From Betaproteobacteria bacterium (GTDB lineage: Bacteria; Pseudomonadota; Gammaproteobacteria; Burkholderiales; JACQAP01): 64,000 bases of DNA. Below the pieces are notes generated by a model that worked only from the letters and a program-made list of their open reading frames with translations, ran no database searches and had not been told where the DNA came from. A program made the translations under genes and the position numbers. Below are positions 52,376 to 60,968 of this stretch, piece after piece (position 1 is the stretch's first letter; each line of letters starts with the position of its first letter). The DNA lies in the NCBI GenBank assembly GCA_016194905.1, contig JACQAP010000028.1, positions 62,001-126,000 on the forward strand, in the 5' to 3' direction.

Positions 52376-53941
52376 TTATTTCGACTGCTTGAACAGGTTT
52401 TCCAGATCGCTGCCTTCGTCGGCACCCGAACGCTGCTTGCCGGGCGTGTCCCCCGCCTTGTCCCGCTTGGATGCGCCGGCATCACGCGCGGCACCTTTGT
52501 CCTCCAGTTGCTCGCGCCCGTATTCCGGCGTGGGAATGTTGATTTCGATCTTTGACGGATCGACCGTGCTCTTGTGCAAGGTGACGGTGACGATCTGCGG
52601 GAACGCGATCACGATTCCGACCATGACGACCTGGATCACGACGAAGGGCACGGCACCCCAGTAGATCTGGCCGGTGGTGACCGCTGCGATCAGCTTGCCG
52701 CTGATCTTGTCCAGATATGCCTGGGCCGGGGCCACGCTGCGCAGATAGAACAGGGCGAATCCGAAGGGCGGGTGCAGGAAAGATGTCTGCATGTTGACCC
52801 CGAGCAGAACGCCGAACCAGATCAGGTCGATGCCGAGCTTGTCCGCCACCGGTGCGAGCAGCGGCACGATGATGAAGGCGAGCTCGAAGAAGTCGAGAAA
52901 GAAGGCGAGGACAAATACGAGCGCGTTGACCACGACCAGAAAACCGATCGGACCGCCGGGAAGGCCGGTGAGCAGGTGCTCGACCCACAGATCGCCGTTC
53001 ACGCCGCGGAACGTGAGGCTGAAGACGGTCGAGCCCACCAGGATGAAAATGACAAAGGAGGACAGCTTCGCCGTCGAGTTCATCGCCTGCTTGAGCAGGG
53101 ACCAGTTCAGGCGCCGGTTGATGAGCGCGAGGATCAGCGCACCCGTAGCTCCCATGGCCCCGCCTTCGGTAGGTGTGGCGATGCCGAGGAAGATCGTTCC
53201 AAGCACCAGGAAAATCAGTGCGAGCGGCGGGATCAGAACAAAAATCACCCGGCGCAGCAGTTTGACGCCGCGCAGCTTGCGCGCTTCGGCCGGCAGCGCA
53301 GGTGCAGCCATCGGGGAGAACAAAGATCTGCCGAGCACGTAGATCAGATAGAGGCCTGTCAACGCCAGGCCTGGCAGAATCGCGCCCTGGTACATGTCGC
53401 CCACCGAGCGGCCGAGTTGGTCGGCGAGTACGATGAGTACCAGCGACGGCGGGATGATCTGCGCAAGTGTCCCCGAAGCTGCAATCACGCCGGTCGCGAG
53501 GCGCCGGTCATAGCCGTAGCGCAGCATGATCGGCAGCGAAATCAGCCCCATCGAGATGACCGACGCGGCCACCACCCCGGTGGTCGCGGCCAGCAGTGCG
53601 CCGACGAGTACGGCGGCATAGGCAAGGCCGCCGCGGACCGGCCCGAACAATTGGCCGACCGTGTCGAGCAGGTCCTCGGCCATGCCGCTGCGCTCGAGCA
53701 CCAGTCCCATGAAGGTGAAGAACGGCACGGCCAGCAGCGTGTCGTTGGCCATGATGCCGAAGATCCGTTCCGGCAAGGCCTGGAACAGGGCCGAGTGCAA
53801 CAGCCCCAATTGCACGCCGAGGAAGCCGAAGGCCAGGCCGACCGCGCCAAGCGCGAACGCGACCGGGTAGCCCAGCAGCAGGAACACTACCAGCGCCCCG
53901 AACATCAGCGGCCCGATGTTCGCGGTGACGAAGGCGATCAT
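52376..53941 (-). CDS. dctM: TRAP transporter large permease with long charged tail
   Basis: A 521-residue DctM-family translocator with 12 or more helices: LLGYPVAFALGAVGLAFGF, VPFFTFMGLVLERSGMAEDLL, GALLAATTGVVAASVISMGLISLPIML, PPSLVLIVLADQLG, GIATPTEGGAMGATGALILA, HPPFGFALFYLR. The last 60 residues form a hydrophilic, Lys/Asp/Glu-rich tail (from EYGREQLEDKGAARD) not needed for the family fold. It belongs with the TakP-like binding protein at 51205. Its start overlaps the dctQ stop by 4 bases. Confidence 0.92.
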   Translation of the reverse strand: MIAFVTANIGPLMFGALVVFLLLGYPVAFALGAVGLAFGFLGVQLGLLHSALFQALPERIFGIMANDTLLAVPFFTFMGLVLERSGMAEDLLDTVGQLFGPVRGGLAYAAVLVGALLAATTGVVAASVISMGLISLPIMLRYGYDRRLATGVIAASGTLAQIIPPSLVLIVLADQLGRSVGDMYQGAILPGLALTGLYLIYVLGRSLFSPMAAPALPAEARKLRGVKLLRRVIFVLIPPLALIFLVLGTIFLGIATPTEGGAMGATGALILALINRRLNWSLLKQAMNSTAKLSSFVIFILVGSTVFSLTFRGVNGDLWVEHLLTGLPGGPIGFLVVVNALVFVLAFFLDFFELAFIIVPLLAPVADKLGIDLIWFGVLLGVNMQTSFLHPPFGFALFYLRSVAPAQAYLDKISGKLIAAVTTGQIYWGAVPFVVIQVVMVGIVIAFPQIVTVTLHKSTVDPSKIEINIPTPEYGREQLEDKGAARDAGASKRDKAGDTPGKQRSGADEGSDLENLFKQSK

Positions 53942-54516
53942 TTCGCCGCTCCCTCGTCGGCGCGCAGCTGCTCGATGGCCGGATCTGCGTGTCTTTCCAT
54001 CGGATCCGGGATCAGGCCCTTCAGGAAGGCGATGCGCTTGATCAGCTCGGAGACGCCTTGCAGGCTCAGCAGAAAGAACCCGACCGGAACGATCAGCCTT
54101 GCCGGCCAGCGAATCAGGCCGCCGGCGTTACTCGACATCTCGCCGCTGACCCAGGCGTTGACGAAGATCGGCCATGCCAGGCACATGATGTAGAGCGATA
54201 CGGGCAGCAGGAAGAAGAGGGTGCCGAAGACATCGATCCAGGCCTGAGCCCGGCGGGTAAGCCGCGACGACACCACGTCGATCCGGATATGCGCGTTATG
54301 CAACAGCGTGTACCCGGCGCACAACAGGAATATCGCCGCGAACAGATACCACTGCAGTTCGAGCCAGGCGTTCGAGCTCAGGTTGAACAGGTAACGAGCC
54401 AATGCGTTGGATGCGCTGACCAGCGCCATCACCAACACGAGCCAGAGAACGGTTCGTCCGACCCGCTCGTTGAGCGCGTCAATGGCATGCGAAATCGTCA
54501 AAAGGAACTTCATCAT
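53938..54516 (-). CDS. dctQ: TRAP transporter small permease, DctQ family
   Basis: A 192-residue, four-helix membrane protein: SNALARYLFNLSSNAWLELQWYLFAAIFLLCAGYTLLHNAHIRIDVV is the family core. The periplasmic segment FVNAWVSGEMSSNAGGLIRWPARLIVPVGFFLL is typical of the TakQ/large-DctQ type. Starts at paired ATGs (54516/54513) after GGAG. First gene of the leftward dctQ-dctM pair and divergent from the MetE-like gene. Confidence 0.9.
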   Translation of the reverse strand: MMKFLLTISHAIDALNERVGRTVLWLVLVMALVSASNALARYLFNLSSNAWLELQWYLFAAIFLLCAGYTLLHNAHIRIDVVSSRLTRRAQAWIDVFGTLFFLLPVSLYIMCLAWPIFVNAWVSGEMSSNAGGLIRWPARLIVPVGFFLLSLQGVSELIKRIAFLKGLIPDPMERHADPAIEQLRADEGAAK

Positions 54517-54666
54517 GGCGTGCTCCGATCGCGGTGAATCCCGGTCTTGCAGCGGTGGCGAAGGGATTCTCGCCGATCGGGCGCCTGTGTGCAAAACTGA
54601 CGGGTTCGCGTCGGATTGCATACGGGATTACTATGTGGCGCTACCCATTACTCTCAGGACATGCGC

Positions 54667-55686
54667 ATGTTTGAAACGACTATTGCAGGCAGCTTGCCCA
54701 AGCCGTCCTGGCTCGCCGAGCCGAACAAGCTGTGGCCCCAATGGAAGCTCTCGGGTGAAGCGCTCGCCGAGGCAAAGCGCGACGCCACCCTGCTATGGAT
54801 CAAGTCACAGGAGGATGCCGGCATCGACACCGTCGGCGACGGGGAACAGTCGCGGCAGCATTTCGTGCACGGCTTCCTCGAATCGGTCGAGGGAATCGAC
54901 TTCGAGCACAAGGTCAAGATGGGGATTCGCAACAACCGTTATGACGCGATGGTGCCGATGGTGGTCGCGCCTTTACGCTTGCGCGGCAGGGTGCACGAAT
55001 CGGAGGCGAAGATTGCCCGCGCACATACGAAACGCAAGCTCAAGATCACCATGCCGGGGCCGATGACCATCGTCGACACCATCGCCGACTCGTACTACGG
55101 TGACAAGGTGAAGATGGCGATGGCATTCGCCGAGCTGCTGAATCAGGAGGCGCGCGCTCTGGAAGCGCAAGGCGTGGACCTGATCCAGTTCGACGAGCCT
55201 GCTTTCAATGTCTACATGGACGACGTGAAGCGCTGGGGAATCGACGCGCTGCATCGGGCAATCGAAGGACTGCGCTGCAAGACCGCCGTTCATATCTGCT
55301 ACGGTTACGGCATTCAGGCCAATATCGACTGGAAGAAGTCGCTCGGAACCGAATGGCGGCAATACGAAGAGATATTTCCCGCGTTGGCGAAGAGCCGCCT
55401 GGATCAGGTGTCGGTCGAGTGCATCAATTCGCGCGTTCCGATCAGCCTGTTGAAGCTGCTGGCGGGAAAGGACGTGCTGCTCGGTGTGATCGACGTGGCG
55501 TCCGACAAGATCGAGACCGCGGAAGACGTTGCCGGCGTCATCGCCGAAGCGATGAGGCACGTGCCGAAGGAACGTCTGCAGCCGTGCACGAACTGCGGCA
55601 TGGCGCCCATGGACCGCAATGTCGCCATGGCCAAGCTCACCGCGCTTGGCGCAGGTGCCGCGCTCGCACGCAGCCGGTATAGCTGA
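54667..55686 (+). CDS. MetE-like (cobalamin-independent) methyltransferase core protein
   Basis: A 339-residue protein corresponding to the C-terminal catalytic barrel of MetE. Motifs: ETTIAGSLPKPSW, DAGIDTVGDGEQSR, MPGPMTIVDT, DLIQFDEPAF, and the zinc-site regions HICYGYG and CTNCGMAPM. It lacks the N-terminal half of true MetE. Stand-alone proteins of this type include folate-independent methionine synthases and other thiol methyltransferases; the methyl donor here is unknown. I prefer the ATG at 54667 because AGGA lies at the proper distance, not the ATG six bases earlier. Confidence 0.85.
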   Translation: MFETTIAGSLPKPSWLAEPNKLWPQWKLSGEALAEAKRDATLLWIKSQEDAGIDTVGDGEQSRQHFVHGFLESVEGIDFEHKVKMGIRNNRYDAMVPMVVAPLRLRGRVHESEAKIARAHTKRKLKITMPGPMTIVDTIADSYYGDKVKMAMAFAELLNQEARALEAQGVDLIQFDEPAFNVYMDDVKRWGIDALHRAIEGLRCKTAVHICYGYGIQANIDWKKSLGTEWRQYEEIFPALAKSRLDQVSVECINSRVPISLLKLLAGKDVLLGVIDVASDKIETAEDVAGVIAEAMRHVPKERLQPCTNCGMAPMDRNVAMAKLTALGAGAALARSRYS

Positions 55687-55690
55687 GGCC

Positions 55691-56035
55691 CTAGCCGTGC
55701 GCCTCGCGGCTGTCCGCGGGCGCTTCGCTCCGCTCTTTCATGCCGTAGTCGCGTACCACCGAGGCGACGCGCAGGCGATAGTCCGCGAACACGCCGGCGC
55801 GCCCTTTGTTCTGCGCCGCCCGGTGCTCTTCCAGCCTGCGCCATGCGCCGATCGCTTCTTCGTCGCGCCAGAAGGAGATCGAAACGAATTTGTCCGGCGT
55901 GACGAGACTCTGGAAGCGCTCGATTGAAATGAACCCGTCGATGCGCTCCAGGTCGGTTCTCAGACGGGCCGCCAGATCGAAATACTCGGCGGCCCTTCCT
56001 TCAGCGGGCCAGACTTCGAAAATCACGGCAAGCAT
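55691..56035 (-). CDS. Antibiotic biosynthesis monooxygenase (ABM) domain protein
   Basis: A 114-residue dimeric alpha-beta barrel protein: LAVIFEVWPAEGRAAEYFDLAARLRTDLERIDGFISIERFQS and KFVSISFWRDEEAIGAWRRLEEHRAAQ are the characteristic strand-helix units. Such proteins are cofactor-free monooxygenases or haem-related enzymes, or have unknown roles. A very strong ribosome site (AGGAGGTCCTC) marks the ATG at 56035. Convergent with the MetE-like gene, four bases away; no functional link is evident. Confidence 0.88.
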   Translation of the reverse strand: MLAVIFEVWPAEGRAAEYFDLAARLRTDLERIDGFISIERFQSLVTPDKFVSISFWRDEEAIGAWRRLEEHRAAQNKGRAGVFADYRLRVASVVRDYGMKERSEAPADSREAHG

Positions 56036-56122
56036 GAGGACCTCCTGCGATTGGAGCACTGCAATACTGTAACGGCCGAGTTGGATGGGACGTAATTTTA
56101 AATCCGTGTGTCGCTCGTCGAC

Positions 56123-57424
56123 CTAGCTGCGCGCGCCGTCCTCCGTCCTGCTGGCATGGATGTCGGTCAAGTAGGTCTCAGGCCCGAAATAGATCGCGAT
56201 TGCGGTGAGCAGCGACAGCACGATGATGTAGCCGGCCACCCCCCAGGGCCTGCCACCCGCCCATATCAGCAGCAGGCCGGAAACGAACGGCGCGGGACCG
56301 CCCGCGAGCAGCGAGCCCAATTCACGCGCGGAGGCGAAGCCGCTGTAGCGAAGTCGCGCGCCAAACAGCTCCGCGAAGTACGCTGCCTGCGAACCGAACA
56401 TGCCGGCGACGCCGACAGCGATCACCAGAATGAGTGAGATCCATACCAGCACTGGGGAACCGGTGTCCACCATCCAGAAAAATGGAAACGCCATCACAGC
56501 GGAAAACAGGGCTGCGCTGCCATACACCGGGCGCCGGCCGATGCGGTCCGACAGGGAAGCGAAAAAGGGAATAGTGAATAGCGAAATGGCGTACGCGCAC
56601 ATGATTCCGGAAAGCACCATGGTCCGGGAAAGACCGAGCTGCTTGGTCATGTAACTCAGCGTGAATACCGGGTACAGAAAGCCCAGTCCGTTTTCCGCGA
56701 GACGCGCGCCGAACACCACCAGGAACTCGCGGGGGTGCTTGAGAAAGGCTTCTTTCACCGGCGAGCGCGCAGCCTTGGCATTGGACGCGATTTCGCTGAA
56801 GACCGGGGTTTCCGAAACGCGGGCGCGGATGTAGAAGCCGAACACGATCAGGATGATGCTCAGCAGGAACGGAATGCGCCAACCCCAGTTCAGAAAATCT
56901 TCCTTGGGCAGCAGCGAGACCAGTGCGAAGACGCCTGTGGCGAGCAACAGGCCGAAGTTCACGCCGAGCGCTGCCCAACTGCCGAAGAATCCGCGCTTGC
57001 CTGGGGGCGCGTGCTCGACCGCGAGGATCACCGCGCCGCCGTATTCCGCGCCGGCGCCGAAACCCTGCACCAGGCGCAGCGCCACCAGCATCGCGGGTGC
57101 CCAGATGCCGGCTGTTTCGTAGGTCGGCAACAAACCGATCAGGAAGGTCCCGACCCCCACCAGCAGCAACGTGATCACCAGCACCGGCTTGCGCCCGAGC
57201 CGGTCGCCGAGGTGGCCGAACACCATGCCGCCGAATGGCCGCGCGAAAAAACCGACGCCGAAAGTTGCGAACGCGGCAAGCGTGCCCGCGGCGGGCTCGA
57301 GCTTGGGAAAGAACAAGTCACCGAAGACCAGTGCCGCAGCCGTGCCGTAGATGAAGAAGTCATACCACTCCAGGGCCGACCCGACAGCCGAAGCCAGCAT
57401 GACTCTGCGCTGCGAAGCATCCAT
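56123..57424 (-). CDS. MFS transporter, metabolite:H+ symporter family
   Basis: A 433-residue, 12-helix transporter of the ProP/KgtP/ShiA group. Signatures: ALEWYDFFIYGTAAALVFGDLFFP at the start, GVGFFARPFGGMVFGHLGDRLGRKPVL, RLVQGFGAGAEYGGAVILAVEHAPPGKRGFFGS and RLRYSGFASARELGSLLAGG. These import organic acids, shikimate, citrate or betaines with protons. It follows the lactonase gene on the same strand and may bring in a related sugar acid. Confidence 0.92.
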   Translation of the reverse strand: MDASQRRVMLASAVGSALEWYDFFIYGTAAALVFGDLFFPKLEPAAGTLAAFATFGVGFFARPFGGMVFGHLGDRLGRKPVLVITLLLVGVGTFLIGLLPTYETAGIWAPAMLVALRLVQGFGAGAEYGGAVILAVEHAPPGKRGFFGSWAALGVNFGLLLATGVFALVSLLPKEDFLNWGWRIPFLLSIILIVFGFYIRARVSETPVFSEIASNAKAARSPVKEAFLKHPREFLVVFGARLAENGLGFLYPVFTLSYMTKQLGLSRTMVLSGIMCAYAISLFTIPFFASLSDRIGRRPVYGSAALFSAVMAFPFFWMVDTGSPVLVWISLILVIAVGVAGMFGSQAAYFAELFGARLRYSGFASARELGSLLAGGPAPFVSGLLLIWAGGRPWGVAGYIIVLSLLTAIAIYFGPETYLTDIHASRTEDGARS

Positions 57425-57535
57425 TGCTCTCCCCCTGTTGTTGTCCGGCGCTCGGCGCTTCGCGCGGCGCGATGTTGTTCTGGTCCCGAATTCCCTCGGG
57501 CGGAGTCAGGATACAGCAGGGCTGCCGGGCCGGCT

Positions 57536-59503
57536 TCAGTCGTTGATCGAAATGACGGCGACCGCGTAAGGTTTCAACGTCAGCGCATCCTTCATCGCCT
57601 TCCAGCTTTTCTGGAAACCCCGCGGATCGGTGGTTGCGCTTACGAAACTGTCTTCGTCGAGCGTCGTGCCGAATATCGCGCCTTTCGCGCCGGACAGTTT
57701 TACCGGCTGATTTTCCGCAGTTAGATTGGCAAGCCACAGCGTCGTGCCGCCTTTGCCCTTGTAGGCCAGGCTCTGCACTTTCGCGGAATCCGAAGAGTCC
57801 GCGTTCACCAGTTTCCGGCCCGCGCCGCGGGTCAGGCCGCTGATGACGTGATACGCCGGGAACACCGCCGTACCGGAAAGCTGGTCGTACCACGGCTGCT
57901 TGTGTTCCGCTTTGCGATAGATGATGCCGAGCGGCCCGGTTGGCGCGCCCATCGCAATCGCTTCGATGCCAGTGCGCGCGAACGTGGCGATATAGCCCAG
58001 CGTCCATGCCGCGGCGAACAGGGCGCGCTGCCGGGGTTCGAGCTTGGTCAGGCACACGCGCACGTTGTCCGGGTTGGGCGTCCAGGTCGCACCATGGGGA
58101 TTGTCGCGGCAGCCGATGCCGCTCGGTCCGATGCGGTACGCGGTCTTGCCGATGAAGGAGCGCGCGGTGGTGACCTGATAAGGCAACGCCTCCAGGGTTT
58201 CCATTACCGACCGGTCGTCTGCCGCGTGAACGATCGGGCTGGTGGTGTTGACGACGAAGTCGAGCAGTTTTGCGGGCGGATGTTTGCGATTGAGTTCGGT
58301 GAAGAAGGAGAACATGCCGCCGCCGAGCCTGAGGCCGGGGAAGGCCTCGCGCGCCGCCGCGTAGAGGTCTTCGAGTTTCGGCGCGGGTGGACGCGGCCCG
58401 CCCGGCAACACCGATTTCAGGTCGCCAACCGGCACGACGGCGATCGATGACAGCTTGATGCCGGACTGCCTGACCATGTCGGCAAGTTGCTTCAATTCCT
58501 TGCGGAACTCATCGATACTTTCGACCACGGCTTCCAGCGCGACTTCGGCATCGGTCTCTTCGCTCAGCACGCGATAGCCGTAGAGTTCCTTGAGGCCATG
58601 CTTTCTGCGCGGATCGATGTGACAGATCAGGAAGCGCGGCGCCGCGAGCTTGAGCAGGCCGAGCCGGGCGATCGCGTGTTCGATCTCTTCCGCGGGCACG
58701 CCGAGCCCCACCGGTTGCAGGGAATCGCGGGACACGGCGCCGAGTTTGATTTCGATACCTCTATCGGCGGCCACTTTGTCGCCTCCCTCCACCGATCCGC
58801 TCAACGTGACCTTGATGGATTGCCTCGCCGCTTCCCCCGCTTTCAGCGTGTACGGCCAGGGGCGGATCAGGGGACGAACATAGGTTTTGAACGAAGCATC
58901 GGTCCAGTTGCGATGATCTTCCATCTCGAAGGTGTCGCCCTCCATCAGCACCGTCGCCCTGAGTCCGGGCAGTACTTCGTGCGTCAGCGAGCGGATGTCT
59001 AGCACCGGCTGGATCGGATTCACGAGTTTGGGGAACTTGCTCTTGACCTTGCGGCCATCGACGTGTTCGATGTCGACCGGGAAACCGGCGACGCCTTTCA
59101 GTGGATGCAGTACGACGAAACCGGTGCGCGCGGTAAGGAAATCGGTTTTCGGCAGCGCCGTTCCGGTGAACTCGAGGTTACCGTCTTGCGTGCCCTCGAC
59201 CTTCGCGTCGTACGAGAGCTGCTGGCTTTCGATCCGGATTTCGGCGTGAAAGGAAACCGAGAAACCGTCGGCGCGCTGATCGATCTTCAGATTGCTGATC
59301 GCGGGCGCGGCCGTGCCCCAGTTCTTGTCCCGGATCAGAAACCCGACCACGCGCAGCACCTCGACGCCGTTGACCTTGAGATAGCGGAGCTGGCCGTTTT
59401 CGAATTCAACCGACAGCGGGCCGGCGGTCAGCACGCGACCCGGTGCGTCGGGTTGTTCTGTGCCGCAAAGCGCAATCGCGCGCGAGGGTTTGGTTGCTTT
59501 CAT
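57536..59503 (-). CDS. apnL: Probable D-apionate lactonase (ApnL family)
   Basis: A 655-residue cytoplasmic protein. Segments VLTAGPLSVEFENGQLRYLKVNGVEVLR, LHPLKGVAGFPVDIEHVDG and MEGDTFEMEDHRNWTDASFKTYVRPL match what I recall of ApnL, the enzyme that opens D-apionolactone in apiose catabolism. The assignment rests on memory of the family, and the other apionate genes (oxidoisomerase, OiaK/OiaC-type) are not in the window. It lies between an MFS transporter and a sugar ABC transporter on the same strand. The ATG at 59503 has GGAGGAGAAAGAG; the longer frame reads into an intergenic repeat. Confidence 0.7.
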   Translation of the reverse strand: MKATKPSRAIALCGTEQPDAPGRVLTAGPLSVEFENGQLRYLKVNGVEVLRVVGFLIRDKNWGTAAPAISNLKIDQRADGFSVSFHAEIRIESQQLSYDAKVEGTQDGNLEFTGTALPKTDFLTARTGFVVLHPLKGVAGFPVDIEHVDGRKVKSKFPKLVNPIQPVLDIRSLTHEVLPGLRATVLMEGDTFEMEDHRNWTDASFKTYVRPLIRPWPYTLKAGEAARQSIKVTLSGSVEGGDKVAADRGIEIKLGAVSRDSLQPVGLGVPAEEIEHAIARLGLLKLAAPRFLICHIDPRRKHGLKELYGYRVLSEETDAEVALEAVVESIDEFRKELKQLADMVRQSGIKLSSIAVVPVGDLKSVLPGGPRPPAPKLEDLYAAAREAFPGLRLGGGMFSFFTELNRKHPPAKLLDFVVNTTSPIVHAADDRSVMETLEALPYQVTTARSFIGKTAYRIGPSGIGCRDNPHGATWTPNPDNVRVCLTKLEPRQRALFAAAWTLGYIATFARTGIEAIAMGAPTGPLGIIYRKAEHKQPWYDQLSGTAVFPAYHVISGLTRGAGRKLVNADSSDSAKVQSLAYKGKGGTTLWLANLTAENQPVKLSGAKGAIFGTTLDEDSFVSATTDPRGFQKSWKAMKDALTLKPYAVAVISIND

Positions 59504-59534
59504 CTCTTTCTCCTCCGATCTCTCAATCAGGCAT

Positions 59535-59726
59535 GAACCACGGATACCCTCGCGAAGCGTGGAGTACCCATTTAGGACGCGGAGAGCACGGAGGAAAAGC
59601 AAGGACGAGATAAATGACCACGACCGCGCAAATGTGGGTAGGAAAGCGAAATAGGAACCCCTGAAAATCCGTGCGCAGCCAGCAGTTCACCCTGCCTGTT
59701 GTCGTTCTCCGTGTTCTCCGTGGTTC
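59535..59726. repeat. GAACCACGGA-family inverted-repeat element
   Basis: About 190 bp. It starts GAACCACGGA followed by the TACCCTCGCGAAGCGTGGAG module and GCACGGAGGAAAAGCAAGGA. It ends CTCCGTGTTCTCCGTGGTTC, the inverted end without the module. It lies between the ABC ATPase stop and the lactonase start within a probable operon. The first 35 bp are almost identical to the left arm at 17364. Confidence 0.85.
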
Positions 59727-59730
59727 AGTT

Positions 59731-60831
59731 CTAAAGTACTTTCTCGGTAGATGGATCGATCACAATCGCCCGGTTCATGTCGATCGACAGTTCGATCTTC
59801 TGGTTGATCCCGGTGGCGTCGTGTGCCTGCAGTTCTGCGTTTACATCAGTGCCGCCGAGTTTGAACGTGACATAGGTGCGGGAGCCGGTCGGCTGCAGCA
59901 ATTCGATGGTCGCGGTATGGCGGGCCAATCCGCTGCGCGAGTCGCCGGGATGCGCGCGGTTCATGTGCTCCGGACGCAAGCCGAGGATGACAGTCTGGTC
60001 GCGCCGGTCCGCGAGTTTCGCCGCTCGATCAGGCGGCAGCGCCAGCAACGTGCCGTCTTCCAGCCTGACGGCGAGTCCGCCGCCTTCTCCCACGAGGCGC
60101 CCATTGATGAAGTTCGTCGAAGGCGAACCGAGGAAACCGGCGACGTACTTGGTGGCGGGTCGCTCGAACAGTTCCAGCGGCGCACCGGCCTGCTCGATCA
60201 CGCCGTCGCGCAGCAGCACGATGCGATCGGCCATGGTCATCGCTTCGATCTGATCATGGGTGACGTAAATCATGGTCCTGCCGAGTTCCTGATGCAGGCG
60301 CTTGATCTCTCCGCGCATCTCGTCGCGCAGCTGCGCATCCAGATTCGACAGCGGTTCGTCGAACAGGAAGAGCCGGGCATTGCGCACGATCGCGCGGCCG
60401 ATGGCGACGCGTTGCAATTGGCCGCCCGAAAGCTGGCGTGGATAGCGATCGAGCAGATGATCGATGCCCAGCATGTTGGCGGCGACCTTTACCTTGGGCT
60501 CGATCTGATCCTTGGGAGTTTTGCGCGAGCGCAACCCGAACGCAATGTTGTCGAACACCTTCATGTACGGATACAACGCATAGTTCTGGAAAACCATTGC
60601 GATGTCGCGATCGCGCGGCGGCAGGTGATGCACGGTCTCGCCGCCGATCTCGATGCTGCCCTTGTCGGCCTCTTCCAGCCCGGCGATGGTCCGCAACAGG
60701 GTGCTTTTGCCGCAGCCCGACTGGCCCACTAGCACAGTGAATTCACCCGCTGGAATCTCGAGGTCGATGCCGCGCACGGCGTGTACGGAGCCGTAGTATT
60801 TGTGCAGGGCTGTAATTTTCAAATCTGCCAT
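59731..60831 (-). CDS. ugpC: Sugar ABC transporter ATP-binding protein, UgpC/MalK family
   Basis: A 366-residue ATPase. Walker A GQSGCGKST, Q-loop VFQNYALYP, signature LSGGQLQR, Walker B LFLFDEP, D-loop SNLDA and switch His in VTHDQ. The C-terminal 130 residues form the MalK-type TOBE/OB regulatory domain (GLRPEHM). Symmetric dimers of this type energise carbohydrate importers. It serves the two permeases and the binding protein encoded upstream. It is separated from the permease gene by a word-repeat gap of about 135 bp. Confidence 0.93.
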   Translation of the reverse strand: MADLKITALHKYYGSVHAVRGIDLEIPAGEFTVLVGQSGCGKSTLLRTIAGLEEADKGSIEIGGETVHHLPPRDRDIAMVFQNYALYPYMKVFDNIAFGLRSRKTPKDQIEPKVKVAANMLGIDHLLDRYPRQLSGGQLQRVAIGRAIVRNARLFLFDEPLSNLDAQLRDEMRGEIKRLHQELGRTMIYVTHDQIEAMTMADRIVLLRDGVIEQAGAPLELFERPATKYVAGFLGSPSTNFINGRLVGEGGGLAVRLEDGTLLALPPDRAAKLADRRDQTVILGLRPEHMNRAHPGDSRSGLARHTATIELLQPTGSRTYVTFKLGGTDVNAELQAHDATGINQKIELSIDMNRAIVIDPSTEKVL

Positions 60832-60849
60832 ACGTAGTTACCAGAAAGT

Positions 60850-60963
60850 GGAGCGCTTGTGAATGTGTGAATGCGTGAAGGAGTGAAGGGTAGAGGCCCA
60901 ACGCAGCTACCCCATCACGCGAACGGGTTTTACCCCTTCACTCATTCACCCTTCACACCTTCA
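60850..60963. repeat. Inverted word repeat (GTGAATG/GTGAAGG)
   Basis: Left arm GTGAATGTGTGAATGCGTGA plus GGAGTGAAGGG; right arm CCCTTCACTCATTCACCCTTCACACCTTCACG, its approximate reverse complement. It separates the ABC ATPase gene from the permease genes inside the operon. No gene inside. Confidence 0.8.
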
Positions 60964-60968
60964 CGTAC

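Noticed and set aside
52574-54193. 539-codon plus-strand ORF
   Set aside because: It is exactly antisense to the TRAP permease genes dctM and dctQ, with no domain and a composition mirroring their codons. Shadow frame.
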